Source: Actinomycetota bacterium (GTDB taxonomy: Bacteria > Actinomycetota > Acidimicrobiia > Acidimicrobiales > Palsa-688). From it: a stretch of 47,326 nucleotides of DNA. Each line of letters opens with the position of its first letter. Position 1 is the stretch's first letter. The DNA is taken from NCBI GenBank assembly GCA_021323695.1, contig JAJPKN010000028.1, forward strand, positions 1 to 47,326. The letters run 5' to 3'. This document shows positions 24,601 through 31,644 of the stretch, piece after piece. The position numbers were made by a program, and so were the translations under genes. Under the pieces are notes generated by a model. That model was given only the letters and a program-made list of their open reading frames with translations, was not told where the DNA came from and searched no databases.

Positions 24601-25753
24601 CCACGTCAAAAGTCCCGTCCGTGCCCAAGAAGGCAAGGAGGTTGAGGCTGGCCAGGTTGCAGGCTGAGTTGTCCAGGTGCATGTACTCGCTGCACGGGTT
24701 GCTGGCATTTATGCGGCCGGTATTGGAGGCGGTGTTCCACCTGTTTATCGTGGTGTCGAACTGCATGCCGGGGTCGGCGCACTCCCATGCCGCCTGGGCG
24801 ACCTGGCGGAACAGGTCACGAGCTCTCACTGTCTTCAGCACTTCTCCCGTGGAAACGGCACGCAGCTCCCAGTCCTTGTCATCGATGACGGCCTGCATGA
24901 ACTCATCTGTCACCCTTACGGAGTTGTTGGCATTTTGGTACTGGACCGAGTAGCTGTCCTTGCCGTCGAGGTCCATGTCGAACCCGGCGTCGCGTAGCGC
25001 CCGGGCCTTGCGTTCCTCGATGGCTTTGCACCAGATGAAGTCCTCGATGTCCGGGTGGTCGACGTTGAGGATCACCATCTTGGCCGCCCGCCGCGTCTTG
25101 CCTCCAGACTTGATGGTGCCCGCCGAGGCGTCTGCCCCCCGCATGAAGCTCACCGGGCCAGAGGCGGTCCCCCCGCCCCGCAGGCCCTCCTTGGACGACC
25201 GGATCCGGGAAAGGTTGATGCCCGCGCCCGAGCCGCCTTTGAATATCTTGCCCTCTTCGACGTACCAGTTGAGGATGGAGTCCATCGAGTCCTCAACCGA
25301 CAGGATGAAGCAGGCAGAGGCCTGCTGGGGCACCCCCTGCACCCCTATGTTGAACCACACGGGTGAGTTGAAGGCCGCTCGTTGGTGGATGATGAGCCAC
25401 TTGAGCTCCGCCTCGAACGCCTCGGCCTCCTCGTCGCTGGCAAAGTAGCCGTCCTTGCGGCCCCAGGCCGCGATCGTGCCCACCACCCGGTCCACGACCT
25501 GCTTGAGCGACCACTCTCGCTCGGGCGTGCCGAGCGTGCCCCTGAAGTACTTCTGAGCCAGGATGTTCGTGGCGTTGACGCTCCAGCTGCTCGGCACCTC
25601 CACTCCGAGCTGCTCGAAGGCGACCGCCCCGGTCACCCAGTTGGTGATCCGGGCGTCTCGCCGCTCCCACGTCACCGTGCTGTAAGGGTCAATGCCTGGC
25701 ATCGTGAAGTAGCGCCTGATGCCGATACCCGTGCGCTCGGGGGCTAAAGCCAT
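21617..25753 (-). CDS. nrdJ: Class II (B12-dependent) ribonucleotide reductase with intein
   Basis: The reading frame has 1378 codons; removing a 443-residue intein leaves 935 residues. It converts ribonucleotides to deoxyribonucleotides using adenosylcobalamin, so it works without oxygen. Key elements are FNSPVWFNIG, the redox cysteine in QASACFILSVEDSMDS, and ASNPCSEYMHLDNSACNLASLN with active-site Asn352, Cys354 and Glu356. The C-terminus is CACPSCGTTSGCS-like and cysteine-rich for re-reduction. The ATG at 25753 follows AAGGGAC by about eight bases; a TTG two codons earlier is less likely. The promoter and paired palindromes lie 185-280 bases upstream. No other reductase class is present in the window. 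Confidence 0.95.
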   Translation of the reverse strand: MALAPERTGIGIRRYFTMPGIDPYSTVTWERRDARITNWVTGAVAFEQLGVEVPSSWSVNATNILAQKYFRGTLGTPEREWSLKQVVDRVVGTIAAWGRKDGYFASDEEAEAFEAELKWLIIHQRAAFNSPVWFNIGVQGVPQQASACFILSVEDSMDSILNWYVEEGKIFKGGSGAGINLSRIRSSKEGLRGGGTASGPVSFMRGADASAGTIKSGGKTRRAAKMVILNVDHPDIEDFIWCKAIEERKARALRDAGFDMDLDGKDSYSVQYQNANNSVRVTDEFMQAVIDDKDWELRAVSTGEVLKTVRARDLFRQVAQAAWECADPGMQFDTTINRWNTASNTGRINASNPCSEYMHLDNSACNLASLNLLAFLGTDGTFDVEGFKAAVEVVFTGQEVLVGNADYPTEAIAKTSRRFRQLGLGYANLGALLMAQGIPYDSAAGRAWAAAITALMTGHAYATSARTAARMGPFAGFHDNREPMLRVLRMHRAEAAKIDEELVPPELLSAAQEAWDNAVEVAEVYGVRNSQATVLAPTGCLVGGSLVPTERGLARLGRLGDPDGPQWQDLGVKVGTDEGAREATKFYVNGLEPVVTVETARGYRLQGTPQHRVKVVDPATGGWEWKRLADLGQGDVVPLKLGQLVGEPQVVALPPLPGAGAGERHGAVPRAMTPELAELVGYFMGGGSLDRRCLRLVVAEDDFDVTERLRLLGKACFGVEASVTAKGGRTEVTFSSSHLVPWWEACGFSKRLPPPGQASLGLVAHVPDAVLASNDPDVYAAFLRGLYEAGGTTAAGYPVFKSTSLGLVRDVQSVLAALGYPAQAHVSGRPSDGRHLPLGVVRLVGRERCQQWAEEIGFISSRKQAGLKVPGPAEETDRDFVVVPQEVWGRLAPAEALAATAPSAPTGGAPSAGPVPGPGPVRVGRRVAHDLYQRTQDDQLGELLGYFYDEVSSAELGDEELTYDLSVPSNVTYIANGFISHNTIGLLMDCDTTGVEPDLGLVKTKKLVGGGTMSIVNQTVPRALSALGYSELQVADILAYIDEHKSIVGAPHLAAEHLPVFACSMGDNTIHYLGHVKMMAAIQPFISGALSKTVNMPEDVTVEDVEQLHIEAWRMGLKAIAIYRDNCKVAQPLATTKKLTAAGAGGGVHDAELEAKVAELEKALERQTVVVKKPVHEHMPRKRKSLTFSFRVADCEGYVTVGEFPDGRPGEVFVNVSKQGSTLAGIMDAFAISVSMGLQHGVPLATFVRHFTNMRFEPAGMTDDPELRFASSLVDYIFRRLAVEYMAPEERADLGIFTVSERLQPTLPGVEEASVVDKPGVDGTIADAVPRPLAPPAPATSRGPSATDAPYCYQCGVKMQRAGSCFACPSCGTTSGCS
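22808..24136 (-). other. In-frame intein inserted in nrdJ (443 residues)
   Basis: The host sequence ATVLAPTG joins TIGLLMDCDTTG once the insert is removed, a conserved active-site region where reductase inteins are known to sit. The insert begins CLVGGSLVPTERG (Cys1) and has a block-B-like GTPQHRVKV. It ends NVTYIANGFISHN, with the penultimate His and terminal Asn, followed by Thr as +1 residue. Both LAGLIDADG-like helices are recognisable, ELVGYFMGGGSL and FLRGLYEAGGTT, but the acidic residue that cuts DNA is Gly in each. Splicing residues look intact, homing activity looks lost. A Pro/Gly/Ala-rich linker follows the second helix region. Confidence 0.92.
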
Positions 25754-25792
25754 CTCCAAAGTCCCTTCTGTCTGGGCCCCAGGCCTAGCTGG

Positions 25793-25918
25793 TCAGCCTG
25801 GGCTGTCCGAGGAGCCAGGGAGGCCACCAAGTAGGGTGGCCGGCCCGTTGGGTGCTCTTCGCTCGCCTGCTAGTCGCTCGCCTGCTGGTAGCGGGCGGCT
25901 CTTCCCTGGCCGGCCCAT
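25793..25918 (-). CDS. Possible short open frame in the nrdJ leader (41 residues)
   Basis: An ATG at 25918 follows GGAGG by 12 bases, and the frame runs 41 codons to TGA, ending 39 bases before the nrdJ start. It lies within the probable nrdJ message. The product would be Arg/Gly/Pro/Leu-rich and resembles nothing known. It could be a leader peptide or an accidental frame in GC-rich DNA. Confidence 0.2.
   Translation of the reverse strand: MGRPGKSRPLPAGERLAGERRAPNGPATLLGGLPGSSDSPG
25860..25889. repeat. Two 15-bp tandem copies in the nrdJ leader
   Basis: CGCTCGCCTGCTAGT is followed at once by CGCTCGCCTGCTGGT, differing at one base. The duplication lies in the untranslated region between the palindromes and nrdJ. 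Confidence 0.7.
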
Positions 25919-25937
25919 CGCCGACCGTTACCTCCTA

Positions 25938-25972
25938 CCACAACCCCTTGTGGCTACCACAACCCCTTGTGG
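25938..25972. promoter_or_regulatory. Two tandem palindromes, candidate NrdR boxes
   Basis: CCACAACCCCTTGTGG occurs at 25938-25953 and 25957-25972, a 19-base period. Each copy has perfect 6-bp arms. NrdR represses ribonucleotide reductase genes by binding paired palindromes near the promoter, with arms ending in CACA/TGTG. The sites lie just downstream of the -10 region of the nrdJ promoter. The centre CCCC differs from the AT-rich centre of the best-known boxes, and the spacing is shorter than usual, so another regulator is possible. Confidence 0.55.
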
Positions 25973-26000
25973 TCTTGGGCTACTCGCTCACAAGATACAG

Positions 26001-26035
26001 GGTATACTACAGCACAAGAATTACACCGCTGTCAA
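26001..26035 (-). promoter_or_regulatory. Probable nrdJ promoter
   Basis: On the minus strand a perfect TTGACA (26035-26030) is followed after 18 bases by TGTAGT (26011-26006), within TGTAGTATACC. The paired palindromes begin about 35 bases further on and nrdJ about 250 bases further on, which gives a long leader. The surrounding DNA (25975-26040) is much richer in A and T than its neighbours. Confidence 0.55.
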
Positions 26036-26297
26036 TAGCGTTGGCCTGCAGTCCCCACCTCGGCACTTCCTCGTCACCTCCCTCGCGTCCCGTGCAGGGG
26101 CTGTCGCTGTGCCCTCGTCGCGCTGCCCTCGCCCATGGCCCCGCTGGGCCACCCTGGGAGACCATAGGAGGGGGCAGCTGTGCGTAGCCAGGGGAAAAGC
26201 CCAGGCCGCCTGTGGATCTCGCGTCGACGTGCCCGGCCTGGGAGCCGCTCGCCCTGATGCGGGCCCGGCTCCGGGGCCCTGGCCCTACTATCGTCCC

Positions 26298-26993
26298 ATG
26301 AGCCCCAACGCCTCCTCCGTGCCCATTGGCCGGCCCGGCAGCAGCGGCCAGCCCGGGAGCAAGCCGGGCCCCCGGCGCGGTGGCTGGCTCGCCCAACAGG
26401 AACGGCATGCTCTGTGCGACCTGCTCTACGACCTGGGGCCTGACGCCCCGACGCTGTGCGCGGGCTGGCGTACCGCTGACCTGGCTGCTCACCTGGTGGC
26501 GCGGGACCGCCGCCCAGATTCCACGCCGGGGGCCGTCCTGCGCCTGAGGCCACTACGGGAATGGGCTGACCGCGTCCGGGACGGCCTGCGCGACACCCTC
26601 ACCTGGTCGGAGCTGCTGGCACGCCTCAGGGCGGGCCCGCCGGCCATGGTGCGGCCGCTGGACGGGGCGGTCAACACCGTCGAGTTCTTCGTGCACCACG
26701 AGGACGTCCGCCGGGCTCAGCCGGGCTGGCAACCGAGGGCCCTTGGGCCGGAGGCTGAGGACGAGCTGTGGAGGCGCCTCAATGCCATGAGCCTGTGGCT
26801 GCGCCTGCTCAGCTCGTGGGGCCGCCGGCCCCCGGCGTCCCGGGCTGAGGTGCCGGGCCACCCGCCCGTCCTGCTGGCCGGGCGCCGCGCCCGGACGGCC
26901 CAGGCTGGTCCCATGGCGGTCCGGGGCAGCGCCAGCGAAGTAGCCCTGTGGCTGCTGGGCCGCAAGGACGTGGCCAGAGTAGAACTGTCTTAG
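26298..26993 (+). CDS. TIGR03085-family protein (mycothiol-isomerase-like)
   Basis: The protein has 231 residues. QQERHALCDLLYDLGPDAPTLC, GWRTADLAAHLVARDRRPD and NTVEFFVHHEDVRRAQPGW are near-diagnostic of this strictly actinobacterial family. Its N-terminal half resembles mycothiol-dependent maleylpyruvate isomerases (DinB fold, metal-binding histidines). The specific reaction is unknown. A 30-residue Gly/Pro/Ser leader precedes the conserved domain. TACTAT lies six bases before the ATG at 26298, so it is probably leaderless. It is divergent from nrdJ with a 540-base gap shared by their promoters. Confidence 0.85.
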   Translation: MSPNASSVPIGRPGSSGQPGSKPGPRRGGWLAQQERHALCDLLYDLGPDAPTLCAGWRTADLAAHLVARDRRPDSTPGAVLRLRPLREWADRVRDGLRDTLTWSELLARLRAGPPAMVRPLDGAVNTVEFFVHHEDVRRAQPGWQPRALGPEAEDELWRRLNAMSLWLRLLSSWGRRPPASRAEVPGHPPVLLAGRRARTAQAGPMAVRGSASEVALWLLGRKDVARVELS

Positions 26994-27169
26994 GCGCCGG
27001 GACAGCACGGCCGCCAGGTGGCCGTGCTCGCTCCTACCGGCGTCGGCTTGCCCGATGGCTCTGCCAGGCTCTGCCGGGGCGCCCCGGAGCGGACCGTGCG
27101 GTCCTGGCGCCGGCGCTTCTCTGGGCCCTGTGATGGGGGCCGGGCCCTGCCCCAAGCAGCCGGGGAGGC

Positions 27170-28018
27170 CTACCGGCCCCGGGGACGGACCGTCGCCCCC
27201 GCCGGGCCGCTGCCGTCGGCGGCTACAGCCGCGTCCGGCGGGGCCACCAGGTCCGCCCACCGGTGGTCGGCTATGCGTGCCAGTGCCACCAGTTGGCGCC
27301 GCTCGCGGGCGCGGAACGGCCTGCCGTCCCGGCCCAGCACGACTACGAGCGAGGCCACCGGCATCTCCGCCCAGGCGACATCGGCTGGGCCGAGGTGGCT
27401 AGCGCGGTGAGGGCTGCTCGGGCCGCCACCGTGAGAGCCGAGGTGGCCATCGGCGCCGCCAGTGCAAGAGACGTGGTGGCCGTCGGCCCCATCGCGGTGG
27501 ACGGGACGGTGCTCGTCGTGGTGCTCACCGCCTTCCTCCGGGCTGGGCTGGGCAGCTCGGGCGTCCTCGACGAAGGCCAGGAACCACGCCCTCGGGGGTA
27601 CTGCGCCCGTCCAGGCCAGGGGCTCAGGCGTGCCCGGGTCGACGACCGCGGCCCATTCGGCCTCCAGGTCCCGTGCCGCACGGGAACAAAGGGCGGGCAG
27701 GAGGTCGCCCAGGCTGTCCCGTTCCACCAGGTGGGCAGCTGTCCCCAACGCGTCCAGGCGGGGGTCCACCGGAGCAGAGGGCGACACCCGGATGTCTTCG
27801 ACCTCCACCCCGTCCACCTGGCTGACCTCCCTCACCATCAGGTCGCGGAGGGTGGCGTCGGGGAGCTGTACCACCAGCTCGTCTATGGCCCGTCCAGCCC
27901 CCCGTTCCAAGATGTCGATGCCCACCAGGTCGCCTCGGACGGCCCCGATGCGGCTGGCCACCGCGCCCAGGGCCCCGGGACGGTCGGGCAGCCACACCCG
28001 CAGCACGAACGTAGCCAT
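27170..28018 (-). CDS. ACT-domain protein with His-rich insert
   Basis: The protein has 282 residues. Residues 3-75 form an ACT domain (TFVLRVWLPDRPGALGAVAS, then GDLVGIDILERGAGRAIDEL and a DGVEVEDI end), a fold that usually binds amino acids to regulate enzymes. The rest has an alpha/beta look (LVERDSLGDLLPALCSRAAR, ASLVVVLGRDGRPFRARERRQ) like a GAF-type sensor. It is interrupted around 155-200 by a Gly/His/Asp-rich stretch (GGEHHDEHRPVHRDGADGHH) that might bind metal. The ATG at 28018 lies seven bases after TAGAGT. It follows the AlaC-like aminotransferase by 84 bases, suggesting amino-acid-responsive control of that step. Confidence 0.75.
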   Translation of the reverse strand: MATFVLRVWLPDRPGALGAVASRIGAVRGDLVGIDILERGAGRAIDELVVQLPDATLRDLMVREVSQVDGVEVEDIRVSPSAPVDPRLDALGTAAHLVERDSLGDLLPALCSRAARDLEAEWAAVVDPGTPEPLAWTGAVPPRAWFLAFVEDARAAQPSPEEGGEHHDEHRPVHRDGADGHHVSCTGGADGHLGSHGGGPSSPHRASHLGPADVAWAEMPVASLVVVLGRDGRPFRARERRQLVALARIADHRWADLVAPPDAAVAADGSGPAGATVRPRGR

Positions 28019-28102
28019 GGTCGCCACTCTAGGAGGGGGAAATGAACGCCGAGTTACGACCGGCGCACCCGGCCGCCGGCCTCAGTGGGCCCGCCGGGGG
28101 CC

Positions 28103-29278
28103 TCAGCCGAGCTTGGTGAGGGCCCGCCGCAGGTTGCGCACGGCTTGAGCTATGCGCTGTTCGTTCTCCACCAGCGCGAAGCGCACGTAGCCCTCGCCCC
28201 CGTTGCCGAAGCCGATGCCGGGCGACGTCGCCACGCAGGCCTCCTTCACCAGGTACTTGGCATATTCGAGCGAGCCCATCTCGCTGTAGGGCTCGGGCAC
28301 CGGCGCCCAGACGAACATGGTCCCCCGAGGCTTGGCCACCGGCCAGCCGATGCGGTTGAGCCCGTCCACCAGGGTGTCACGCCTAGACTTGTAGATGGCG
28401 TTGACCTCTTTGGGGTAATCGGGTGCCTCGTTCATGGCGACGATCGAGGCTATCTGTATGGGCTGGAAGGCCCCGTAGTCCAAGTAGCTCTTCAGCTTGG
28501 TGAGGGCGCCGACCACTTCGGCGTTGCCGACGGCGAAGGCCACCCGCCAACCGGCCATCGAGAAGCTCTTGGTCAGGGTGTACAGCTCCACGGCCACCTC
28601 CTTGGCCCCCGGGACCTGGAGGACCGACGGCGGCTCGTAGCCGTCGAAAGAGGTGTCCGAGTAAGCAAAATCGTGGACCAGCACGACATCGTGCTCCCGG
28701 GCAAAGTCGACGATCCTTTGCATCCACGCCAGGTCCACGCACTCGGTCGTCGGGTTGTGTGGGAACGAAAAGACGATCACCCTCGGCCGGGGCCACGCCT
28801 CTTCCCAGCTCTCGACCAGGTTGGCAAAAAAGTCGACGTTGGGGCCCAGCCTCACCTGGCGGACCTCGGCACCGGCGAACAACGGGGCATAGATGTGGAT
28901 GGGGTACGAAGGTGACGGCACCAAAGCCGTGTCGCCCGGGCCCAGCAGCACCCACATCAGGTGGGAAAGGCCCTCCTTGGCCCCGATGGTGAACACGACC
29001 TCCCGGTCTGGGTCGAGCTCCACCCCGAAGCGCCGGCGGTACAGGTTGGCCACCGCCAGCCGCAAGTTGGGTATGCCCCGAGAGGACGAGTAGCGGTGGT
29101 TGCGCGGGTTGCGGGCTGCCTCGGCCAACTTCTCCACTGCCACGGCCGGGCTCGGTATGTCAGGGTTACCGAAGCCGAGGTCGACCACGTCCTCACCGGC
29201 GTGGCGGGCCTCGTCCCGGAGCTGGTTGATGGCGGCAAAAACGTACGGGGGCAACCCAGTTATGCGTCGGAACTCCAC
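28103..29278 (-). CDS. PLP-dependent aminotransferase, AlaC-like
   Basis: The 391-residue protein belongs to fold-type I aminotransferases. The PLP lysine is Lys237 (YTLTKSFSMAGWRVAF), with VFSFPHNPTTE (cofactor Asn) and VHDFAYSDTSFDGY. The opening RRITGLPPYVFAAINQL and the DLGFGNPDIPSP motif match the AlaC/YfdZ group, which makes alanine from pyruvate and glutamate. Methionine or aspartate-family members are close relatives. The GTG at 29278 follows GAGGAGGG. It may be co-transcribed with the ACT-domain protein downstream, which could act as its regulator. Confidence 0.88.
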   Translation of the reverse strand: MEFRRITGLPPYVFAAINQLRDEARHAGEDVVDLGFGNPDIPSPAVAVEKLAEAARNPRNHRYSSSRGIPNLRLAVANLYRRRFGVELDPDREVVFTIGAKEGLSHLMWVLLGPGDTALVPSPSYPIHIYAPLFAGAEVRQVRLGPNVDFFANLVESWEEAWPRPRVIVFSFPHNPTTECVDLAWMQRIVDFAREHDVVLVHDFAYSDTSFDGYEPPSVLQVPGAKEVAVELYTLTKSFSMAGWRVAFAVGNAEVVGALTKLKSYLDYGAFQPIQIASIVAMNEAPDYPKEVNAIYKSRRDTLVDGLNRIGWPVAKPRGTMFVWAPVPEPYSEMGSLEYAKYLVKEACVATSPGIGFGNGGEGYVRFALVENEQRIAQAVRNLRRALTKLG

Positions 29279-29296
29279 AGCTTCCCTCCTCGTCCT

Positions 29297-30358
29297 CTAC
29301 GAGGTTAGCCGCCCCGCCCCAGGCAGCCAGTCGTCTTCCCCCGAGAGCCCCTCCGGCGCGAGGCCTCCCGCCAGGAGGCCCCCCGCCAGGAGGCCAGCCC
29401 CGACGGCCCCGGAGCGTTCGCCCAGCCGCGCCAGCTCGATCCTCACCCCCCGGGCCCGAGGAGCTTCGGCCAGTTCATCGAACGCCTCCCGGACCGGGGC
29501 CAGGAACAACCGGCCGGCTTCGGCCAGGCCGCCTCCCAGGACGATCACGGCCGGGTCCAAGGCGTTGGCCAGGTTGGCGAGGCCGAGCGCCAGCCACCAG
29601 GCGAAGTGCCGGACGAGGGAGAGGGCCTCGGGGTCAGCCTCCGAGGCTGCCTGGACCACGTGCTCGCTGCGCACCGCAGACGGCTCGCCGCCCGCCAACG
29701 CGGCCACGCGGCGCGCCCGGCCCGCGAGCACCGCTTCCCGGGCCAGGCGAGCCAGCCCGCTGCCCGAGGCGAAGCGCTCCCAGCACCCTCGCTTCCCGCA
29801 GGGGCAGGCTGGGCCCTGAGGGTCAACGACCATGTGGCCGACCTCACCGGCAAAGCCGTGGGCACCCACGGCCAGGCGCCCCCCTATGACCAACCCACCC
29901 CCGATGCCGGTGCCCATCGTGACCATGACCACGTCGCCAGCCCCGACCGCAGCCCCCAAGACGTGCTCGGCCCAGCAAGCAGCGGTGGCGTCGTTCACCA
30001 CCACCGTCGTGGACCCGGGCGGGCGGTGCTCGGCCAGCGCGGCGCGCAAGTCGAAACCGTCGACGCCGTGCAGGTTGGGCGAGAAGTGGGCCCGGCCGCG
30101 CCGGTCCACCATCCCCGGGCAGCCCACCCCCAGCGGAGGAGCCGGCCCCAGGGGAAAGGTCCCACCGCTGCCCAGTGGGCCGGACACCTCTGCCGCCGCC
30201 GCCAAGACGGCAGCCACCACCTCCATGGGCTCAGTAGGGGTTGGCCGCTTGCACTGGGCCTCCACCTCCCCCGTGGGCCCCAGCCTCACGGCGAGCACCT
30301 TGGACCCTCCGATGTCCACGCCCACACAAGGTGCCCTCAATGTCGCCCCCGGGGCCAC
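29297..30358 (-). CDS. ROK-family sugar kinase
   Basis: The protein has 353 residues. VGVDIGGSKVLAVRL (ATP loop), VNDATAACWAEHVLG with catalytic Asp, MGTGIGGGLVIGG, and FAGEVGHMVVDP are all present. The zinc motif CPCGKRGCWERFASG is complete, so this is a typical bacterial glucokinase-like ROK protein; glucose or a related hexose is likely. The GTG at 30358 starts one base after the TGA of the RNA methyltransferase (TGAAGTG), which implies translational coupling. Together with ppgK it gives the window two hexose kinases of one superfamily. The C-terminal tail is Gly/Leu-repetitive. Confidence 0.9.
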   Translation of the reverse strand: MAPGATLRAPCVGVDIGGSKVLAVRLGPTGEVEAQCKRPTPTEPMEVVAAVLAAAAEVSGPLGSGGTFPLGPAPPLGVGCPGMVDRRGRAHFSPNLHGVDGFDLRAALAEHRPPGSTTVVVNDATAACWAEHVLGAAVGAGDVVMVTMGTGIGGGLVIGGRLAVGAHGFAGEVGHMVVDPQGPACPCGKRGCWERFASGSGLARLAREAVLAGRARRVAALAGGEPSAVRSEHVVQAASEADPEALSLVRHFAWWLALGLANLANALDPAVIVLGGGLAEAGRLFLAPVREAFDELAEAPRARGVRIELARLGERSGAVGAGLLAGGLLAGGLAPEGLSGEDDWLPGAGRLTS

Positions 30359-30359
30359 T

Positions 30360-31169
30360 TCAGGGCTGCTCTTCCAGGCCGGAAAAGCACTGCAGCGCCA
30401 CGGCGGTGGCCGCGGCGACGTTGAGCGAGTCGACACCGGGTGCCATCGGGATCCGCACCGGGCGGGCCTGTCCCAGCACCTGCTGGCTCAAACCGGTGGC
30501 CTCGTTGCCGACGGCCAGGGCCACCCGGGCCCCTTGGAGCTCGGCCGCAGCCGACCGGACCGGCTTGGCGTAGCGGGCAGGGGTGAGCGCCAACAGCACG
30601 AAGCCCCCCTTTCCCAGGGCCTGCAACGCAGAGGGCCACGGCGACAGCCGGGCGAAAGGTACCCGGAGCACGTGGCCCATCGACACCCGCACGCTGCGAC
30701 GGTACAGGGGGTCGGCGCAGCTGGGGTCGAGCAGCACGGCCCCTACCCCGAAGGCGGCCGCGTTGCGGAAGATGGCGCCCAAGTTCTCCTGGTCGTGGCA
30801 CCCCTCCACCACCACGGCCAGCCTGGTGCCGGCAAGCAGGTCCTCGGGGCGGGGCTCGGGGATCCGGGCGGCCAGGGCCAGCACGCCCCGGTGCACGTCG
30901 AAGCCCGTGACCTCGCTCATCACCTCCCTGCTGGCGACGTACACGGGCACGCCCCCAGGCAGCGGCAGGGCGAGGACGGCCGGTAGGCGGCGGTCCCAGA
31001 CGAGCACCGACAACAGCGGGTAGCGCGAGCCCAGGGCAGCTTGCAGGGCCAGCTTGCCCTCGACCACGAAGACCCCTTGGGCCGCTTCGCGCCAGCGTCG
31101 CAGGACGGGGTCACGCAGCCCCCGGTAGCCGCGCAGGCGGGGGTCCCCCGGGTCGCTGACCGGGGTCAG
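30360..31169 (-). CDS. TrmH/SpoU-family RNA 2'-O-methyltransferase
   Basis: The protein has about 269 residues. The three SPOUT motifs are present: ENLGAIFRNAAAFGVGA (motif 1), VALAVGNEATGLSQ (motif 2) and VRIPMAPGVDSLNVAAATAV (motif 3, knot). An N-terminal substrate-binding domain starts RLRGYRGLRDPVLRRWREAAQGVFVVEG. It probably methylates ribose in tRNA or 23S rRNA. No ATG, GTG or TTG exists in frame near the expected N-terminus. A CTG at 31169 overlaps the TGA of the SRPBCC gene (CTGA) and fits homologous starts. The alternative is a much longer frame overlapping that gene. Confidence 0.85.
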   Translation of the reverse strand: MTPVSDPGDPRLRGYRGLRDPVLRRWREAAQGVFVVEGKLALQAALGSRYPLLSVLVWDRRLPAVLALPLPGGVPVYVASREVMSEVTGFDVHRGVLALAARIPEPRPEDLLAGTRLAVVVEGCHDQENLGAIFRNAAAFGVGAVLLDPSCADPLYRRSVRVSMGHVLRVPFARLSPWPSALQALGKGGFVLLALTPARYAKPVRSAAAELQGARVALAVGNEATGLSQQVLGQARPVRIPMAPGVDSLNVAAATAVALQCFSGLEEQP

Positions 31170-31603
31170 CTCTCGGCTCGTGCCTTCAGCTCCCGGAGGG
31201 CAGTGTGGGTTATCCGTCCCTCCGCCCTGCGCTTCACGAAGACCGGCAAAGGCACCTTCAGGTCGACGGTGAGCTGGTAGGTGACCTCGGCGGAGCCATC
31301 GGCGCTGGGCTCTATCAGGTAGCTCCCGTCGAGCTTGCGGGTCACGTCGCTTTCCACCTGGGCCCACGACAGCCGGGTGGGGGCGCCGCTGTAGTCGTAG
31401 CGGAGCGTGTAGGACGTGCTGCGCCCGAACGCAGCCGCCCTGAAGGTGACCAGCGTGGCCCGCCCCTGGTCGTCGCGCTCCTCGACTGTCACCGCCTTTA
31501 TGTCCGCCGCCCACTCCGGGTACCGCTCGAAGTCGGTCAGCACCGCGTAACAGTAGGCGGGGCTGGCCCGCACGACCATCTTTTCGGTGACCTGTTCTTC
31601 CAC
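31166..31603 (-). CDS. SRPBCC/START-like (cyclase/dehydrase) protein
   Basis: The protein has 145 residues. It follows the SRPBCC pattern: VTEKMVVRASPAYCYAVLTDFERYPEW at the front, AVTVEERDDQGRATLVTFRA, and RLSWAQVESDVTRKLDGSYLIEP, ending with a long helix (LPVFVKRRAEGRITHTALRELK). The fold encloses a hydrophobic pocket, and many members bind lipids, quinones or polyketides. The GTG at 31603 follows GGGAGGTACGCAG. Its stop overlaps the start of the RNA methyltransferase, and it follows the glycosyltransferase, whose lipid-linked chemistry may be relevant. Ligand unknown. Confidence 0.82.
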   Translation of the reverse strand: MEEQVTEKMVVRASPAYCYAVLTDFERYPEWAADIKAVTVEERDDQGRATLVTFRAAAFGRSTSYTLRYDYSGAPTRLSWAQVESDVTRKLDGSYLIEPSADGSAEVTYQLTVDLKVPLPVFVKRRAEGRITHTALRELKARAES

Positions 31604-31644
31604 CTGCGTACCTCCCTGTGGCAAACGGTAACCGGCCGGGCGCC

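Noticed and set aside
25754..26035. Cobalamin riboswitch before nrdJ
   Set aside because: No B12 box (GCCACTG-type) or recognisable core was found in the leader on the minus strand.
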